Numbered from the stretch's first letter, positions 33,574 through 43,146 are shown. The stretch is 64,000 nucleotides of DNA from Curvibacter microcysteis (GCF_028649435.1 NZ_JAQSIN010000002.1); one strand, 5' to 3'. Notes: generated from the sequence alone by a model not told the origin. Made by a program: numbers and translations.

Positions 33574-36231
33574 ATGCGGCACCCCTCTCACCCCTCCCAA
33601 GCTCTGCCAGACGACCCTTTTTCGGGTGCACAGGCTGATTTTGCCGAGGCCACCTTGCCCCAGTCTCTGGCGCCTTTGGTGGATGGAGAGGGCAGGGAGA
33701 CCCAGCCTGACTTTCTGAGCTTTGAGCTGCCAGATACGCAGAGCGCCGACCTTGAGTTGGATGCGGTGGCCGATGTGGCCAGCGTGGGCGTGCTGCACCA
33801 GGCCTTGATGGCGCAGTGGCCCCAGCCAGTGATGGCTTTGTTGGTCGACCGCTCGCCGCGTCTCCTGTTCTGGAACCGGGCTGCCGAGCAGGCCCTGGGC
33901 TACCAGGCGGCTGATTTGTTGGGCAACCCCTTGGGCCTGACCCTGTTGTGCCCCGACCCCGATTACCTGGCGCGCAAGCTGCAAGAGTTGGCTCCCTTGG
34001 GGCGCCAATGCAGCGATTTCGAGTGGACCTTCACTTGCCGCAACGGGCAGAAGCGTCGCTTTTCCTGGACCAGCATCCCATTGCCGCCAGCCAGTTCGGG
34101 CGAGCGCATTTTTTGGTTGACTGGGGCCGACGTCAGCCGTCGTCTGGCCACCGAACAGGTGCTGCGAGGGCGCGACCGCCTGCTGCGCTCGGTGTTCCGT
34201 CACCTGCCCGACATGGTCTACCTGAAGGATGGTCAGGGCCGTTGGTTGCTGACCAACCCAGGTTCGCTGGCCGTGCTGGGCTTGACCGAAAAAGACGCCA
34301 TCGGCAAGACCAATCTGGAGCTGTCCAACCTCGGCCTGCCCATGGCGGAGTCGCTGCGCCTGAGTGCCCTCAACGAAGAGGCCACCTGGCAGTCGGGGCG
34401 GGTGTCCCACGTGCAAGAAATGGCGGTCGATTTACACGGCTCACAGCGTTCCTTTGATGTGGTGCGTGTGCCCACCTTTGGCCGCGATGACGAGCGCCTG
34501 CACATGCTGGTGATCCGCCGTGACGTGACCGACCAGCGCAGCGCCGCCACCAAGCTGGAGTTGGCTGGCCGTGTGCTGGACCAGAGTTCCGACGGCATCT
34601 TGATCAGCGACGCCCAACACGAGGTCATGATGGCCAACGTGGCGTTTTGCGACATCACCGGCTACAGCTCGGAGGAATTGGTGGGGCGTGAGGTCAATTT
34701 GCTGGCCGACGGTCAGCACGACCCTGGCTTCAAGACCCACATCTGGAGCGAGGTCAACGAGCAGGGGCGCTGGGCTGGCGAGGTCTGGAACCGGCGCAAG
34801 AACGGTGAGGTGTTTCCACAGTGGCTCACCTTGTCGGCCCTGCGCCACCGCAGCAGCGGGGAGATCACCCATTACGTGGCGGCCATCTCGGACCTGAGCT
34901 CCAGCAAGGCGGCTGAAGAAAAGATTGCCTACCTCTCGACCCAGGACGTGGTCACGGGCCTGCCCAATCGGACCCAAGTGGCTTTGCACGCCCAGGCCGC
35001 GCTGGAGCGCGCCCGGGCCAACACCGACGGGATGGCCTTGTTGGTGGTGGACATCGACAACTTCAAAACCCTGAACGACTCGCTGGGCCACGCAGCAGGC
35101 GACTTTTTGTTGCGCGAAGTCGGGCAACGCTTGGCTCAATTTGCCGGGGCTCAGGCGGTGGTCGGTCGTTTGAGTGGCGATGAATTCGTGTTGCTTCAAT
35201 CCGGCATCAAAGGCACGGCCGACGCCGCCCACCTGGCCCAGGCCACGATGGATGCGGTGGCCCAGCCCGTGGTCTTTGGGGGCTTGCCGGTGAATGTGTC
35301 GATTTCCCTGGGGGTGGCGCTGTACCCGTCGGACGGCGACAGCTTTGACGCCCTGTTTGGCCGCGCAGATGCCGCCATGTATGCCGCCAAGCGTGCCGGG
35401 CGTGGGGCCTACCAGTTTGCCACCGCCAGCATGAACGAGGCGGCCCTGGAGCGCCTGCAATTGGAGGCGTCCCTGCGCTTGGCCATCGAGACCGGGGCTT
35501 TGCGTCTGGAGTACCAGCCGCTGGTGGAGCTTTCCAGTGGCCGCATGATTGGCGTTGAAGCCTTGTGCCGCTGGGACCATCCCGAGCGCGGCCCAATTCC
35601 ACCAGGGGTCTTCATTCCCTTGGCGGAGGACTCTGGCCTGATCGAGTCCCTGGGCCGCTGGGTCTTGTTGACGGCCACCCAGCAACTGCAGCGCTGGCAT
35701 GAGGCCGGTCACGCCGAGCTGATGATGGCGGTCAATTTGTCGGCGCGGCAGTTCCAGCGTGGCGTGGTGCTGGAGCAGGTGGAAGAGGCACTCGTGGTGT
35801 CCGGCGTCAACCCGGCGCGCCTCGAATTGGAGTTGACCGAGAGCGTGCTGCTGCACGACGGCGAGGCGGTGATGAACACCCTGCGTCAGCTCAAGGCGCT
35901 GGGCGTGACCTTGTCGATCGACGACTTTGGCACCGGCTATTCCAGCTTTGCCTACCTGCGCCGCTTCAAGTTCGACAAGATCAAGATCGACCAATCCTTT
36001 GTGCGCGACGTGATCGATGACCCCGACGATGCCGCCATCGTGCGCGGCATCATCTCGCTTGCTTTGAGCCTGGGCTTGCATGTGCTGGCCGAAGGGGTGG
36101 AGACCGAAGCCATCGCGCAGCGACTGCGCACGCTCAAGTGCACGTACGCCCAGGGCTACCACTTTGCACGCCCGCTGCGCCCCGAGGCGCTGGCCGAGCG
36201 CTTCTTGCAGGGGCCGCCCGCGCTGAGCTGA
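33574..36231 (+). CDS. PAS-PAS-PAS-GGDEF-EAL signalling protein
   Basis: An 885-residue cytoplasmic protein with no membrane segment, starting at ATG 33574. Three PAS-like domains lie at about 75-195, 205-325 and 330-450. The GGDEF domain (about 455-615) has RLSGDEFVLL: the first Gly is Ser (SGDEF) and no upstream R-x-x-D inhibitory site is seen. The EAL domain (about 630-880) is complete: VEALCRW, NLSARQF, LELTES, IDDFGTGYSS, KIDQSFV and AEGVET. It is probably a cyclic-di-GMP phosphodiesterase whose GGDEF domain may be regulatory. It may tune exopolysaccharide and motility. Confidence 0.92.
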   Translation: MRHPSHPSQALPDDPFSGAQADFAEATLPQSLAPLVDGEGRETQPDFLSFELPDTQSADLELDAVADVASVGVLHQALMAQWPQPVMALLVDRSPRLLFWNRAAEQALGYQAADLLGNPLGLTLLCPDPDYLARKLQELAPLGRQCSDFEWTFTCRNGQKRRFSWTSIPLPPASSGERIFWLTGADVSRRLATEQVLRGRDRLLRSVFRHLPDMVYLKDGQGRWLLTNPGSLAVLGLTEKDAIGKTNLELSNLGLPMAESLRLSALNEEATWQSGRVSHVQEMAVDLHGSQRSFDVVRVPTFGRDDERLHMLVIRRDVTDQRSAATKLELAGRVLDQSSDGILISDAQHEVMMANVAFCDITGYSSEELVGREVNLLADGQHDPGFKTHIWSEVNEQGRWAGEVWNRRKNGEVFPQWLTLSALRHRSSGEITHYVAAISDLSSSKAAEEKIAYLSTQDVVTGLPNRTQVALHAQAALERARANTDGMALLVVDIDNFKTLNDSLGHAAGDFLLREVGQRLAQFAGAQAVVGRLSGDEFVLLQSGIKGTADAAHLAQATMDAVAQPVVFGGLPVNVSISLGVALYPSDGDSFDALFGRADAAMYAAKRAGRGAYQFATASMNEAALERLQLEASLRLAIETGALRLEYQPLVELSSGRMIGVEALCRWDHPERGPIPPGVFIPLAEDSGLIESLGRWVLLTATQQLQRWHEAGHAELMMAVNLSARQFQRGVVLEQVEEALVVSGVNPARLELELTESVLLHDGEAVMNTLRQLKALGVTLSIDDFGTGYSSFAYLRRFKFDKIKIDQSFVRDVIDDPDDAAIVRGIISLALSLGLHVLAEGVETEAIAQRLRTLKCTYAQGYHFARPLRPEALAERFLQGPPALS

Positions 36232-36292
36232 TGCCCTGAACCGCGCTGAGAGGGTTGGCTCTGGCCCGGGGTGACCCGGGCCAGCTGCCCGA

Positions 36293-37282
36293 TCAGGGGT
36301 TGGTCATCACCAGCTTGCCCATCACGCCACGCGAGCCCATGTGGGCGTAGGCCGCCTTGAGTTCGGCCATGGGCATGGTGCGGTCGATCACGGGCTTGAC
36401 CTTGCCTTGTGCGTACCACTGGGCCAATTCGCCCATCATGGCGGCGTTGGCTTTGGGTTCGCGGCGCGCGAAGTCACCCCAGAACACGCCGACCAGGGAC
36501 GCCCCCTTGAGCAGGGGCAGGTTCAGCGGCAGATTGGGAATCGGGCCCGAGGCAAAGCCCACGATCAGGTAGCGGCCACGCCAGGCGATGGAGCGGAAGG
36601 CCGGCTCGGCAAAGTCACCCCCCACCGGGTCGTAAATGACGTCCGGGCCCTTGCCATCGGTCAGGGCCTTGATGCGCTCGCGGAAGGTATTGGGCACAGC
36701 GTCTTGGCTGTAGTTGATGGTTTCGTCGGCACCGATCTGGCGGCACAGCGCGCATTTCTCGTCGGTCGAAGCGGCGGCGATCACGCGTGCGCCAGCGGCC
36801 TTGGCGATCTGGATGGCGGCCGTGCCCACGCCCCCGGCGGCGCCCAGCACCAGCACGGTTTCGCCAGCTTTCAATTGCGCACGGTCGATCAACGCGTGCC
36901 AGGAGGTGGCGTAAATCATGATGAACGCGGCTGCATCGACATGCGAAAAGCCCCCTGGCAGCGGCATGCACAAGGCCGCCTTCGCGATGGTGTGGGTGCC
37001 AAAGCCGCCGGTGCCCGACAGGCAGGCCACGTTGTCGCCCACCTTGAGGTGGGTCACACCGTCGCCCACCGCCGCGACCACGCCCGCGTACTCAGATCCC
37101 GGCACAAAGGGCAGCGCTGGCTTCATCTGGTACTTGTTCTGCACGATCAGCAGGTCGGGGAAGTTCAGGCTGGCTGCCTTGATCTCGATCAGCACCTCGC
37201 CGGCCTGGGGGCTGGGGGTGGGCAGTTCCTTCCAGTTGAGGGCGTCCACACCCACCGGGTCTTCACACAGCCATGCATGCAT
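36293..37282 (-). CDS. NADPH:quinone oxidoreductase family protein (MDR superfamily)
   Basis: A 329-residue medium-chain dehydrogenase/reductase of the zinc-free quinone reductase branch. The GroES-like N-terminal domain includes PALPFVPGSEYAGVVAAVGDGV. The Rossmann domain carries LGAAGGVGTAAIQIAKAAGARVIAAAS, the NADPH-binding Gly-rich turn. DPVGGDFAEPAFRSIAWRGRYLIVGFASG is the conserved block after it. No catalytic-zinc Cys/His set is visible. Likely substrates are quinones or acryloyl-type enones. It is a single gene, divergent from surE. Confidence 0.9.
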   Translation of the reverse strand: MHAWLCEDPVGVDALNWKELPTPSPQAGEVLIEIKAASLNFPDLLIVQNKYQMKPALPFVPGSEYAGVVAAVGDGVTHLKVGDNVACLSGTGGFGTHTIAKAALCMPLPGGFSHVDAAAFIMIYATSWHALIDRAQLKAGETVLVLGAAGGVGTAAIQIAKAAGARVIAAASTDEKCALCRQIGADETINYSQDAVPNTFRERIKALTDGKGPDVIYDPVGGDFAEPAFRSIAWRGRYLIVGFASGPIPNLPLNLPLLKGASLVGVFWGDFARREPKANAAMMGELAQWYAQGKVKPVIDRTMPMAELKAAYAHMGSRGVMGKLVMTNP

Positions 37283-37420
37283 TCTTTGGTCTCCAGAAAA
37301 ACAGTCGGGTGATCATAGGGGCCGCTCTGGTGCGACCTGTGTCGCTGTAGCGACGGTGGCCCAAGTGCCCCACCGGACGGCGGGGCCGGCCCCTACAATC
37401 CGCTCAACACCCGATCCAAC

Positions 37421-38191
37421 ATGAAAATCCTCATCTCCAACGACGACGGCTTCCAGGCGCCCGGCATCGTGGCCTTGTACGAAGCCCTGAAAACCCTGGC
37501 CGATGTGGAGGTGGTGGCGCCCGAGCACAACAACAGCGCCAAGTCCAATGCCCTGACCTTGCATTCACCGCTGTATGTGCACCGCGCCGCCAATGGCTTT
37601 CGCTATGTGAATGGCACGCCGGCCGATTGCGTGCACATCGCCCTCACGGGCCTGCTGGGTTACCGCCCCGATTTGGTGGTGTCCGGCATCAACAACGGCG
37701 CCAACATGGGCGACGACACCATTTACTCAGGCACCGTGGGTGCGGCCATGGAAGGCTATCTGTTCGGCATCCCTTCGATTGCGTTCTCCCAGGTCGACAA
37801 AGGCTGGGGCGAGCTGGCGTCGGCTGCTCTCAAGGCCCGTGAGATCGTGCAGCAGGTGCAGGCCCAAGCCATGCTGGGCAGCCAGCCCTGGTTGCTCAAT
37901 GTGAACCTGCCCAACCTGCCGCTGGACCAGTTCAAGCCCGCACGCGTGTGCCGCCTGGGCCGCCGTCACGCGGCGGAGCCGGTGATCACGCAGCAAAGCC
38001 CGCGTGGTGAGACCATGTACTGGATCGGCAGCGCTGGCCCAGCCATGGACGAGGCCGAAGGCACGGACTTCCATGCCACCGCCCTGGGGCATGTCGCCAT
38101 CACTCCCTTGAAGGTAGACCTGACCGACCACGACCACCTGGGTGACTGGGTGCAGACCGCTGCCAAGCTCCACGCCGGGGCGGGGGCATGA
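37421..38191 (+). CDS. surE: 5'/3'-nucleotidase SurE
   Basis: A 256-residue metal-dependent nucleotidase. MKILISNDDGFQAPGI carries the Asp pair for the metal, and APEHNNSAKSNALTL plus VVSGINNGANMGDDTIYSGTVGAA complete the site. SurE acts on nucleoside monophosphates and short polyphosphate under stress. It starts the conserved stationary-phase block surE-pcm-nlpD-rpoS, and its last 4 bases overlap the start of pcm (ATGA). Confidence 0.97.
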   Translation: MKILISNDDGFQAPGIVALYEALKTLADVEVVAPEHNNSAKSNALTLHSPLYVHRAANGFRYVNGTPADCVHIALTGLLGYRPDLVVSGINNGANMGDDTIYSGTVGAAMEGYLFGIPSIAFSQVDKGWGELASAALKAREIVQQVQAQAMLGSQPWLLNVNLPNLPLDQFKPARVCRLGRRHAAEPVITQQSPRGETMYWIGSAGPAMDEAEGTDFHATALGHVAITPLKVDLTDHDHLGDWVQTAAKLHAGAGA

Positions 38192-39021
38192 ACAACCGGC
38201 GCCCCGGTTTTCCGGCTCGGCTTGATCAGGCGGTGGCCAGCCCCGGTGCGCGCAGTGCCACGTCCGCGCCGCTGGCGGTTGCATCCACGCGGCCTGCCGC
38301 TGCCAAGCCCTTGCGTCCCAGCGCGGGTGACCGGCCGCCCAGCCTGGCCATGCCCACCGGCCTGGGCATGGACTCGGCCGCGGTGCGCCAGCGCATGGTG
38401 CAAAAGCTGGCGGCACAGGGCGTGCAGTCGCCAGCTGTGTTGGCAGCCATGGGCGCGGTGGAGCGGCACCGCTTTGTCGACAGCGCACTGGTCAACCAGG
38501 CCTATGAAGACACCAGCCTGCCGATCGGCCTGGGGCAGACCATTTCCAAGCCCAATGTGGTGGCCCGCATGCTGGAGCTGCTGACCCAGGCGCCCATCGC
38601 TCAGAGCGCTGGCGGCTTGAGCCGCGTGCTTGAGATCGGGACGGGCTGCGGCTACCAGGCCGCGGTGCTCAGCCAACTGGCGCGCGAGGTCTACAGCATT
38701 GAACGCCTGCGCGGCCTGCACGAGAAAGCCCGCGACAACCTGCGCCCGCTGCGTCTGGCCAATCTGCACCTGCTGCTGGGCGACGGCATGCTTGGCTTTG
38801 AGAAGGGCGCGCCGTATGCGGGCATCGTGGCGGCCGCTGGTGGCGAGGCCGTGCCCGAGGCCTGGTGCCAGCAGTTGGCGATGGGCGGGCGCTTGGTGGC
38901 GCCAACCGTCATGGCGGATGGCAAGCAAGCTTTGGTCGTGATTGACAAAACCCTTCACGGTTTGCAGCAAACGGTTTTGGAGGCGGTGCACTTTGTCCCT
39001 CTAAAATCGGGCATCGCTTGA
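38188..39021 (+). CDS. pcm: Protein-L-isoaspartate O-methyltransferase
   Basis: A 277-residue methyltransferase that marks damaged aspartyl residues for repair. The first 60 residues are an Ala/Pro/Arg-rich extension not present in E. coli Pcm. The core starts near MDSAAVRQRMVQKLAAQGV. The VLEIGTGCGYQAAVLSQL block is the SAM-binding motif, preceded by the substrate loop DTSLPIGLGQTISKP. Overlap with surE and a 13-base gap to nlpD indicate one operon. Action is in the cytoplasm, in stationary phase. Confidence 0.95.
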   Translation: MNNRRPGFPARLDQAVASPGARSATSAPLAVASTRPAAAKPLRPSAGDRPPSLAMPTGLGMDSAAVRQRMVQKLAAQGVQSPAVLAAMGAVERHRFVDSALVNQAYEDTSLPIGLGQTISKPNVVARMLELLTQAPIAQSAGGLSRVLEIGTGCGYQAAVLSQLAREVYSIERLRGLHEKARDNLRPLRLANLHLLLGDGMLGFEKGAPYAGIVAAAGGEAVPEAWCQQLAMGGRLVAPTVMADGKQALVVIDKTLHGLQQTVLEAVHFVPLKSGIA

Positions 39022-39034
39022 AGGGAAGATATCT

Positions 39035-39904
39035 ATGTGGGGTTGGCAAGGTCGGGGTGCAGTGGGGTCGATGGTGGTGGTGGCGCTGCTGATGGCCGGA
39101 TGCGCCTCCAAGACCACAAACCGGGCACCGGTGGAAGAACGTGGCGCGCAATCGTCTTCTGGTGAGGCCGTGGCGCCGTCGGTCGCGGTTGCTGCTCCGG
39201 TCAAGCCCCTGCCGGGCGCAGAGAACGCCGGCAAACCTGGCTACTACAGCGTCAAGCCTGGCGACACCCTGATCCGCATCGGTCTGGAGACGGGGCAAAA
39301 CTGGCGTGACCTGGTGCGTTGGAATGGCCTGGACAACCCCAACCTGATCGAAGTCGGCCAAGTGCTGCGCGTGGTGCCGCCGAGCGCCACGGTGGCCGAG
39401 AGCGGCGCTGTCACCCGTCCCGTGGGCGCCGCGGTGGTGGCCCCGGTCCCGGCGGGCAGCACGCGCGCCAACGGCACACCGACGGCCACCGCCACCCCAG
39501 CGCCCGCAGCGCCGGCCGCGGCAGCGCCTTCCGAAGACGACCCTGGTTTCATGTGGCCCACGTCGGGCGCCTTGCTGGCGGGCTTTGACGAAGCCAAAAA
39601 CAAGGGCCTGGACTTGGCAGGCAAGGCGGGTGACCCCGTCCTGGCCGCCGCCGATGGCCGTGTTGTGTATGCCGGCGCCGGCCTGCGTGGCTATGGCAAC
39701 CTGATCATCCTCAAGCACAACAACACCTTCCTCACGGCCTATGCGCACAACCAGCTGCTGTTGGTCAAAGAGGACCAGGCGGTGCGCAAGGGGCAAAAAA
39801 TCGCGGAGATGGGCAACAGCGATGCCGACCGTGTGAAACTGCATTTCGAAATCCGCCGGCAGGGCAAGCCGGTGGATCCGAGTCGCTACCTGCCAGCCCG
39901 CTAG
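39035..39904 (+). CDS. nlpD: NlpD-like LysM/M23 lipoprotein, amidase activator
   Basis: A 289-residue outer membrane lipoprotein. The signal peptide ends in a lipobox LLMAGC (Cys near residue 24). A LysM domain (about 67-112, YYSVKPGDTLIRIGLETGQ) binds peptidoglycan. After an Ala/Pro/Thr linker the LytM domain (about 168-287) follows. Where an active enzyme has H-x-G-x-D it reads NKGLDLAG, as in E. coli NlpD, so it should be a non-catalytic activator of a cell-division amidase. A GAAGGGAAG Shine-Dalgarno precedes the ATG. In enterobacteria the rpoS promoter lies inside nlpD; the same may hold here. Confidence 0.93.
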   Translation: MWGWQGRGAVGSMVVVALLMAGCASKTTNRAPVEERGAQSSSGEAVAPSVAVAAPVKPLPGAENAGKPGYYSVKPGDTLIRIGLETGQNWRDLVRWNGLDNPNLIEVGQVLRVVPPSATVAESGAVTRPVGAAVVAPVPAGSTRANGTPTATATPAPAAPAAAAPSEDDPGFMWPTSGALLAGFDEAKNKGLDLAGKAGDPVLAAADGRVVYAGAGLRGYGNLIILKHNNTFLTAYAHNQLLLVKEDQAVRKGQKIAEMGNSDADRVKLHFEIRRQGKPVDPSRYLPAR

Positions 39905-39924
39905 CCTCTTCACAAGGTCAGGCC

Positions 39925-40923
39925 ATGAAAAAGCGCAACGGTGAACGTCCCTCTGGTCCTTCCGATGCGCTTGAGCCTGAGTCGTCAGGCCGCAGTCCGG
40001 GCCACGCTGAAGACGATCCGGTCGAGGAGGGCGATGCCGGGCCCTTGATCGAGCCCCTGGCGGCCGATGCCGAAGGCGGGGATGCGCTGACCCTGTACCT
40101 GCGCGAAGTACGCCGCACGCGCTTGTTTTCCCCCCAGGAAGAGTTCGAGGTCGCCACCCGGGCGCGGGCTGGTGACTTCGAGGCGCGGCAGTCCATGATC
40201 GAGCACAACCTGCGCCTGGTGGTCAGCATCGCCAAGGGCTATGCGGCCCGGGGTGTGCCCATGTCCGACCTGATCGAAGAGGGCAATCTGGGCCTGATGC
40301 ACGCCATCGACAAATTCGAGCCTGAGCGCGGCTTTCGTTTTTCCACCTACGCCACCTGGTGGATTCGGCAGGCGGTGGAGCGGGCGGTCATGAACCAAAG
40401 CCGTGTGGTGCGCCTGCCTGTGCATGTGGTGCGCGAGCTGCAGCAGGTGCTGCGTGCGCGCCGCTCTCTGGAAAACGACCCCAGCTTTGCCGCTCAGCGC
40501 CCCGATGGCGTGCGTGTGGAGGACGTGGCCGCCTTCTTGGGCCGGGAGGTGCAGGAGGTGGCTGAATTGCTGGCCCTGGCCGAGGCCCCGCGCTCGCTGG
40601 ATGCCGCTCTGGATCGATCCGGTGATGAGCACACGCTGGGTGACATGTTGGTCGATGAGCACAACCTGGACCCCAGCGGTGTCACGCAGGACCACCAGGT
40701 GGAGCTGCTGCTGGACCAGTGGGTGGACAACCTGTCCGCGCGCGAGAAGGAGGTGCTGACCGGTCGTTTCGGCCTGCACGACCGCGAGCCCGAGACCCTG
40801 GAGGTGCTGAGCGAGCGCTTGGGCCTCACGCGCGAGCGGGTCCGGCAGATTCAGAACGAAGCCTTGTTCAAGCTCAAGCGGTCTTTGGCGCGCCAGGGCA
40901 TCACCCGCGACGCCTTGTTGTGA
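39925..40923 (+). CDS. rpoS: RNA polymerase sigma factor RpoS
   Basis: A 332-residue sigma-70 family factor for stationary phase and general stress. After an acidic N-terminal stretch, region 1.2 begins with DALTLYLREVRRTRLFSPQEE. Region 2 includes LRLVVSIAKGYAARGVPMSDLIEEGNLGL and FSTYATWWIRQAVERA. Region 4 has EKEVLTGRFGLHDREPETLEVL and LTRERVRQIQNEALFKLK, the -35 reading helix. Context after nlpD supports RpoS rather than RpoD. The gap to nlpD is 20 bases. Confidence 0.96.
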   Translation: MKKRNGERPSGPSDALEPESSGRSPGHAEDDPVEEGDAGPLIEPLAADAEGGDALTLYLREVRRTRLFSPQEEFEVATRARAGDFEARQSMIEHNLRLVVSIAKGYAARGVPMSDLIEEGNLGLMHAIDKFEPERGFRFSTYATWWIRQAVERAVMNQSRVVRLPVHVVRELQQVLRARRSLENDPSFAAQRPDGVRVEDVAAFLGREVQEVAELLALAEAPRSLDAALDRSGDEHTLGDMLVDEHNLDPSGVTQDHQVELLLDQWVDNLSAREKEVLTGRFGLHDREPETLEVLSERLGLTRERVRQIQNEALFKLKRSLARQGITRDALL

Positions 40924-41001
40924 TTCGTGGACGAGGTGCTGGTGGCGGTGGGGGGGCGCATTTTGCGCAGGGGCACCCGCCGGTCCTGAGACAATTGAGG
41001 C

Positions 41002-42540
41002 ATGACAACCGATTCCTTGCATTCCACGCCCACTGAGACCGCCGCCCCAGGTCTCTCCACTGTCGCTGCCGAGACCCCGGCAGAGGCCCCTGCTGACTCC
41101 ACCGTGCCTGGCCACGGCGACCTGCTGGCCCCGGGGACCGAGTTGCCCCCTGGCTGGCTGGCCGTCAATGCCTTGGACCTGGAAGCGCAAGGCGTGGCCC
41201 GCCGCGCCGACGGCAAGGTGGTGTTCATTGATGGCGCCCTGCCTTTTGAGCTGGTCAGCGCCCAGGTGAACCGCAAGAAGAACAACTGGGAACAAGCCAC
41301 GCTGACAGAAATTCACCGCGAGTCCTCACAGCGTGTGCGGCCTGGCTGTGCTCACTTCGGCCTGCACGCTGGCGCTTGCGGCGGCTGCAAGATGCAGCAC
41401 TTGCAAGTCAGCGCTCAGGTGGCGGTCAAGCAGCGGGTGCTGGAGGACAACCTCTGGCACCTGGGCAAGGTCAAGGCCGAGAACCTGCTGCGTCCGATTG
41501 AAGGCCCGGCCTGGGGCTACCGCTACCGTGCGCGCCTGTCGGTGCGCCATGTGGTCAAAAAGGGCACGGTGCTGGTGGGCTTCCACGAACGCAAGAGCCG
41601 CTATGTGGCCGACATGCGGGAGTGCCCCGTGCTGCCGCCTCATGTCAACGCCATGCTCTTGCCTTTGCGCGAGCTGATCGCTGGCATGGAAGCGCGCGAC
41701 ACCTGCCCGCAAATCGAGCTGGCCTGCGGTGACCATGTCACCGCCCTGGTGCTGCGCCACCTGGAGCCGCTGAGCGCAGCCGATCTGGAGCGCTTGCAGG
41801 CCTTCGCCGATCAGCATGGCGTGCAGTGGTGGTTGCAGTCCAAAGGCCCTGACACGGTGCGCTTGATGAAGGCCGACAGTCCGGTGTTGTCCTATGCCTT
41901 GCCTGAGTTCGGCATCACCATGCCTTTCAAGCCGACTGACTTCACCCAGGTCAACCCGCACATCAACCGGGTGCTGGTGACGCGGGCCCTGCGCCTGCTT
42001 GAGGTGCAGCGCGATGAACGCGTGATCGACTGGTTCTGTGGCTTGGGCAACTTCACGCTGCCATTGGCGACCCAGGCCCGCGAGGTGCTGGGCATTGAGG
42101 GCAGCGAGACCCTGGTGGCCCGCTCGCGCGAGAACTACTTGGCCAACCAGGCGACTCGGCCCGCCGGTGGCGCGCTGTGCCCGACGGGCTTCGTGGCGCG
42201 CAACCTGTTCGAGATGACGCCTGAGATGTTGGTGGCCGATGGCTATGCCGATCGCTGGCTGGTCGATCCTCCACGCGAAGGGGCATTCGCCTTGGCCAAG
42301 GCCTTGAGCGACCTGCACCAGCAGCACCTGGCCCAGCCCGGCAGCTTGCCGGCTGGCTGGACAGCGCCCAAGCGCATTGTCTATGTGAGTTGCAACCCCG
42401 CCACCTTGGCTCGCGACGCAGGTTTGTTGGTGCACCAGGGGGGCTACCGTTGCGTGGCCGCTGGCGCTGTCAATATGTTCCCGCACACCGCCCACGTGGA
42501 GAGCATGGCGGTCTTTGAACGCACCGAGGCTTGGTTGTAA
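41002..42540 (+). CDS. rlmD: 23S rRNA (uracil-1939-C5)-methyltransferase
   Basis: A 512-residue SAM-dependent rRNA methyltransferase. The first 45 residues are a Thr/Ala/Pro-rich extension longer than in E. coli. A TRAM domain follows (about 50-110), then the iron-sulphur Cys set C-x-H-F-G-L-H-A-G-A-C-G-G-C near 113-130. The methyltransferase core contains DWFCGLGNFTLPLA and the catalytic Cys in VYVSCNPATLARD. It follows rpoS by 78 bases but functions independently in ribosome maturation. A later in-frame start would remove the extension; the ATG at 41002 is kept for lack of contrary evidence. Confidence 0.95.
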   Translation: MTTDSLHSTPTETAAPGLSTVAAETPAEAPADSTVPGHGDLLAPGTELPPGWLAVNALDLEAQGVARRADGKVVFIDGALPFELVSAQVNRKKNNWEQATLTEIHRESSQRVRPGCAHFGLHAGACGGCKMQHLQVSAQVAVKQRVLEDNLWHLGKVKAENLLRPIEGPAWGYRYRARLSVRHVVKKGTVLVGFHERKSRYVADMRECPVLPPHVNAMLLPLRELIAGMEARDTCPQIELACGDHVTALVLRHLEPLSAADLERLQAFADQHGVQWWLQSKGPDTVRLMKADSPVLSYALPEFGITMPFKPTDFTQVNPHINRVLVTRALRLLEVQRDERVIDWFCGLGNFTLPLATQAREVLGIEGSETLVARSRENYLANQATRPAGGALCPTGFVARNLFEMTPEMLVADGYADRWLVDPPREGAFALAKALSDLHQQHLAQPGSLPAGWTAPKRIVYVSCNPATLARDAGLLVHQGGYRCVAAGAVNMFPHTAHVESMAVFERTEAWL

Positions 42541-42650
42541 ACACCCGCAGCTATCAGTTCAGGTTTGGCCGCGCCCCACGCGGCGGACCTGGTGCAACGG
42601 GCACACCCTGAGCCCGCTGGGGCTTGGATCCAAGCAGGGTTTGGTCAGAC

Positions 42651-43016
42651 TCAGTGCTTGTCCGAGCCCTTGCCTTTTTTCGGCTTGGCTTCTTCGACAA
42701 CTTCTTCCTTGGGCTTGGCGTCGCTTGGAGGGGGGGGGACCACCGGCACCGGGATCACCGAGGGCGCGCCCTCGATCTTGTTTTCCCGCATGTAGGCGTC
42801 CATTTCCTTCCAGCCTTCAAATACCGCCGCCTTCAAGGCCTTGGGGTTGAGGGTGTAGCAGTCCTCGATGCCGCGCTGGGCGTAGCGGCAGGCACTGCCT
42901 GTGGCCTTGGAGTCTGCTTCGCGTTGCACAGTCTTGGGGTCAGGCCCCAGGCCGGGAATGTCGCAACCGGCGAGCAGCAAAGCTGGGACAAGGAGAAGCA
43001 AGCGAAAAAACATCAT
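42651..43016 (-). CDS. Small lipoprotein of unknown function
   Basis: A 121-residue predicted lipoprotein: MMFFRLLLLVPALLLAGC is a signal peptide with lipobox LLAGC (Cys18). The mature part has two further Cys (ACRYAQRGIEDCY, about residues 43-53) that could form a disulphide, then a Pro-rich and Lys/Glu-rich tail. No family recognised. The Pro stretch is encoded by an uninterrupted run of nine C on the coding strand (42738-42730), where slippage would change the tail frame. It lies between rlmD and the YccA gene, and no Shine-Dalgarno is obvious. Confidence 0.72.
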   Translation of the reverse strand: MMFFRLLLLVPALLLAGCDIPGLGPDPKTVQREADSKATGSACRYAQRGIEDCYTLNPKALKAAVFEGWKEMDAYMRENKIEGAPSVIPVPVVPPPPSDAKPKEEVVEEAKPKKGKGSDKH

Positions 43017-43102
43017 TCAACCCGACGGTGGTGTTGAGTTCATTATCGGCACTAGTCGCGCCGAGTTGAACGAGTTGGCAGGGCTGTCGCGGTCGGGCAT
43101 GA

Positions 43103-43124
43103 AAAAAGGCCCCGCAGGGCCTTT
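43103..43124 (-). terminator. Terminator of the Bax-inhibitor-like gene
   Basis: AAAAGGCCC / AGGGCCTTTT around a short loop (43104-43124) directly follows the gene's stop on the minus strand, with a T-run on that strand. Confidence 0.82.
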
Positions 43125-43146
43125 TGGGAGGAGCGCTGAGCCGCCC

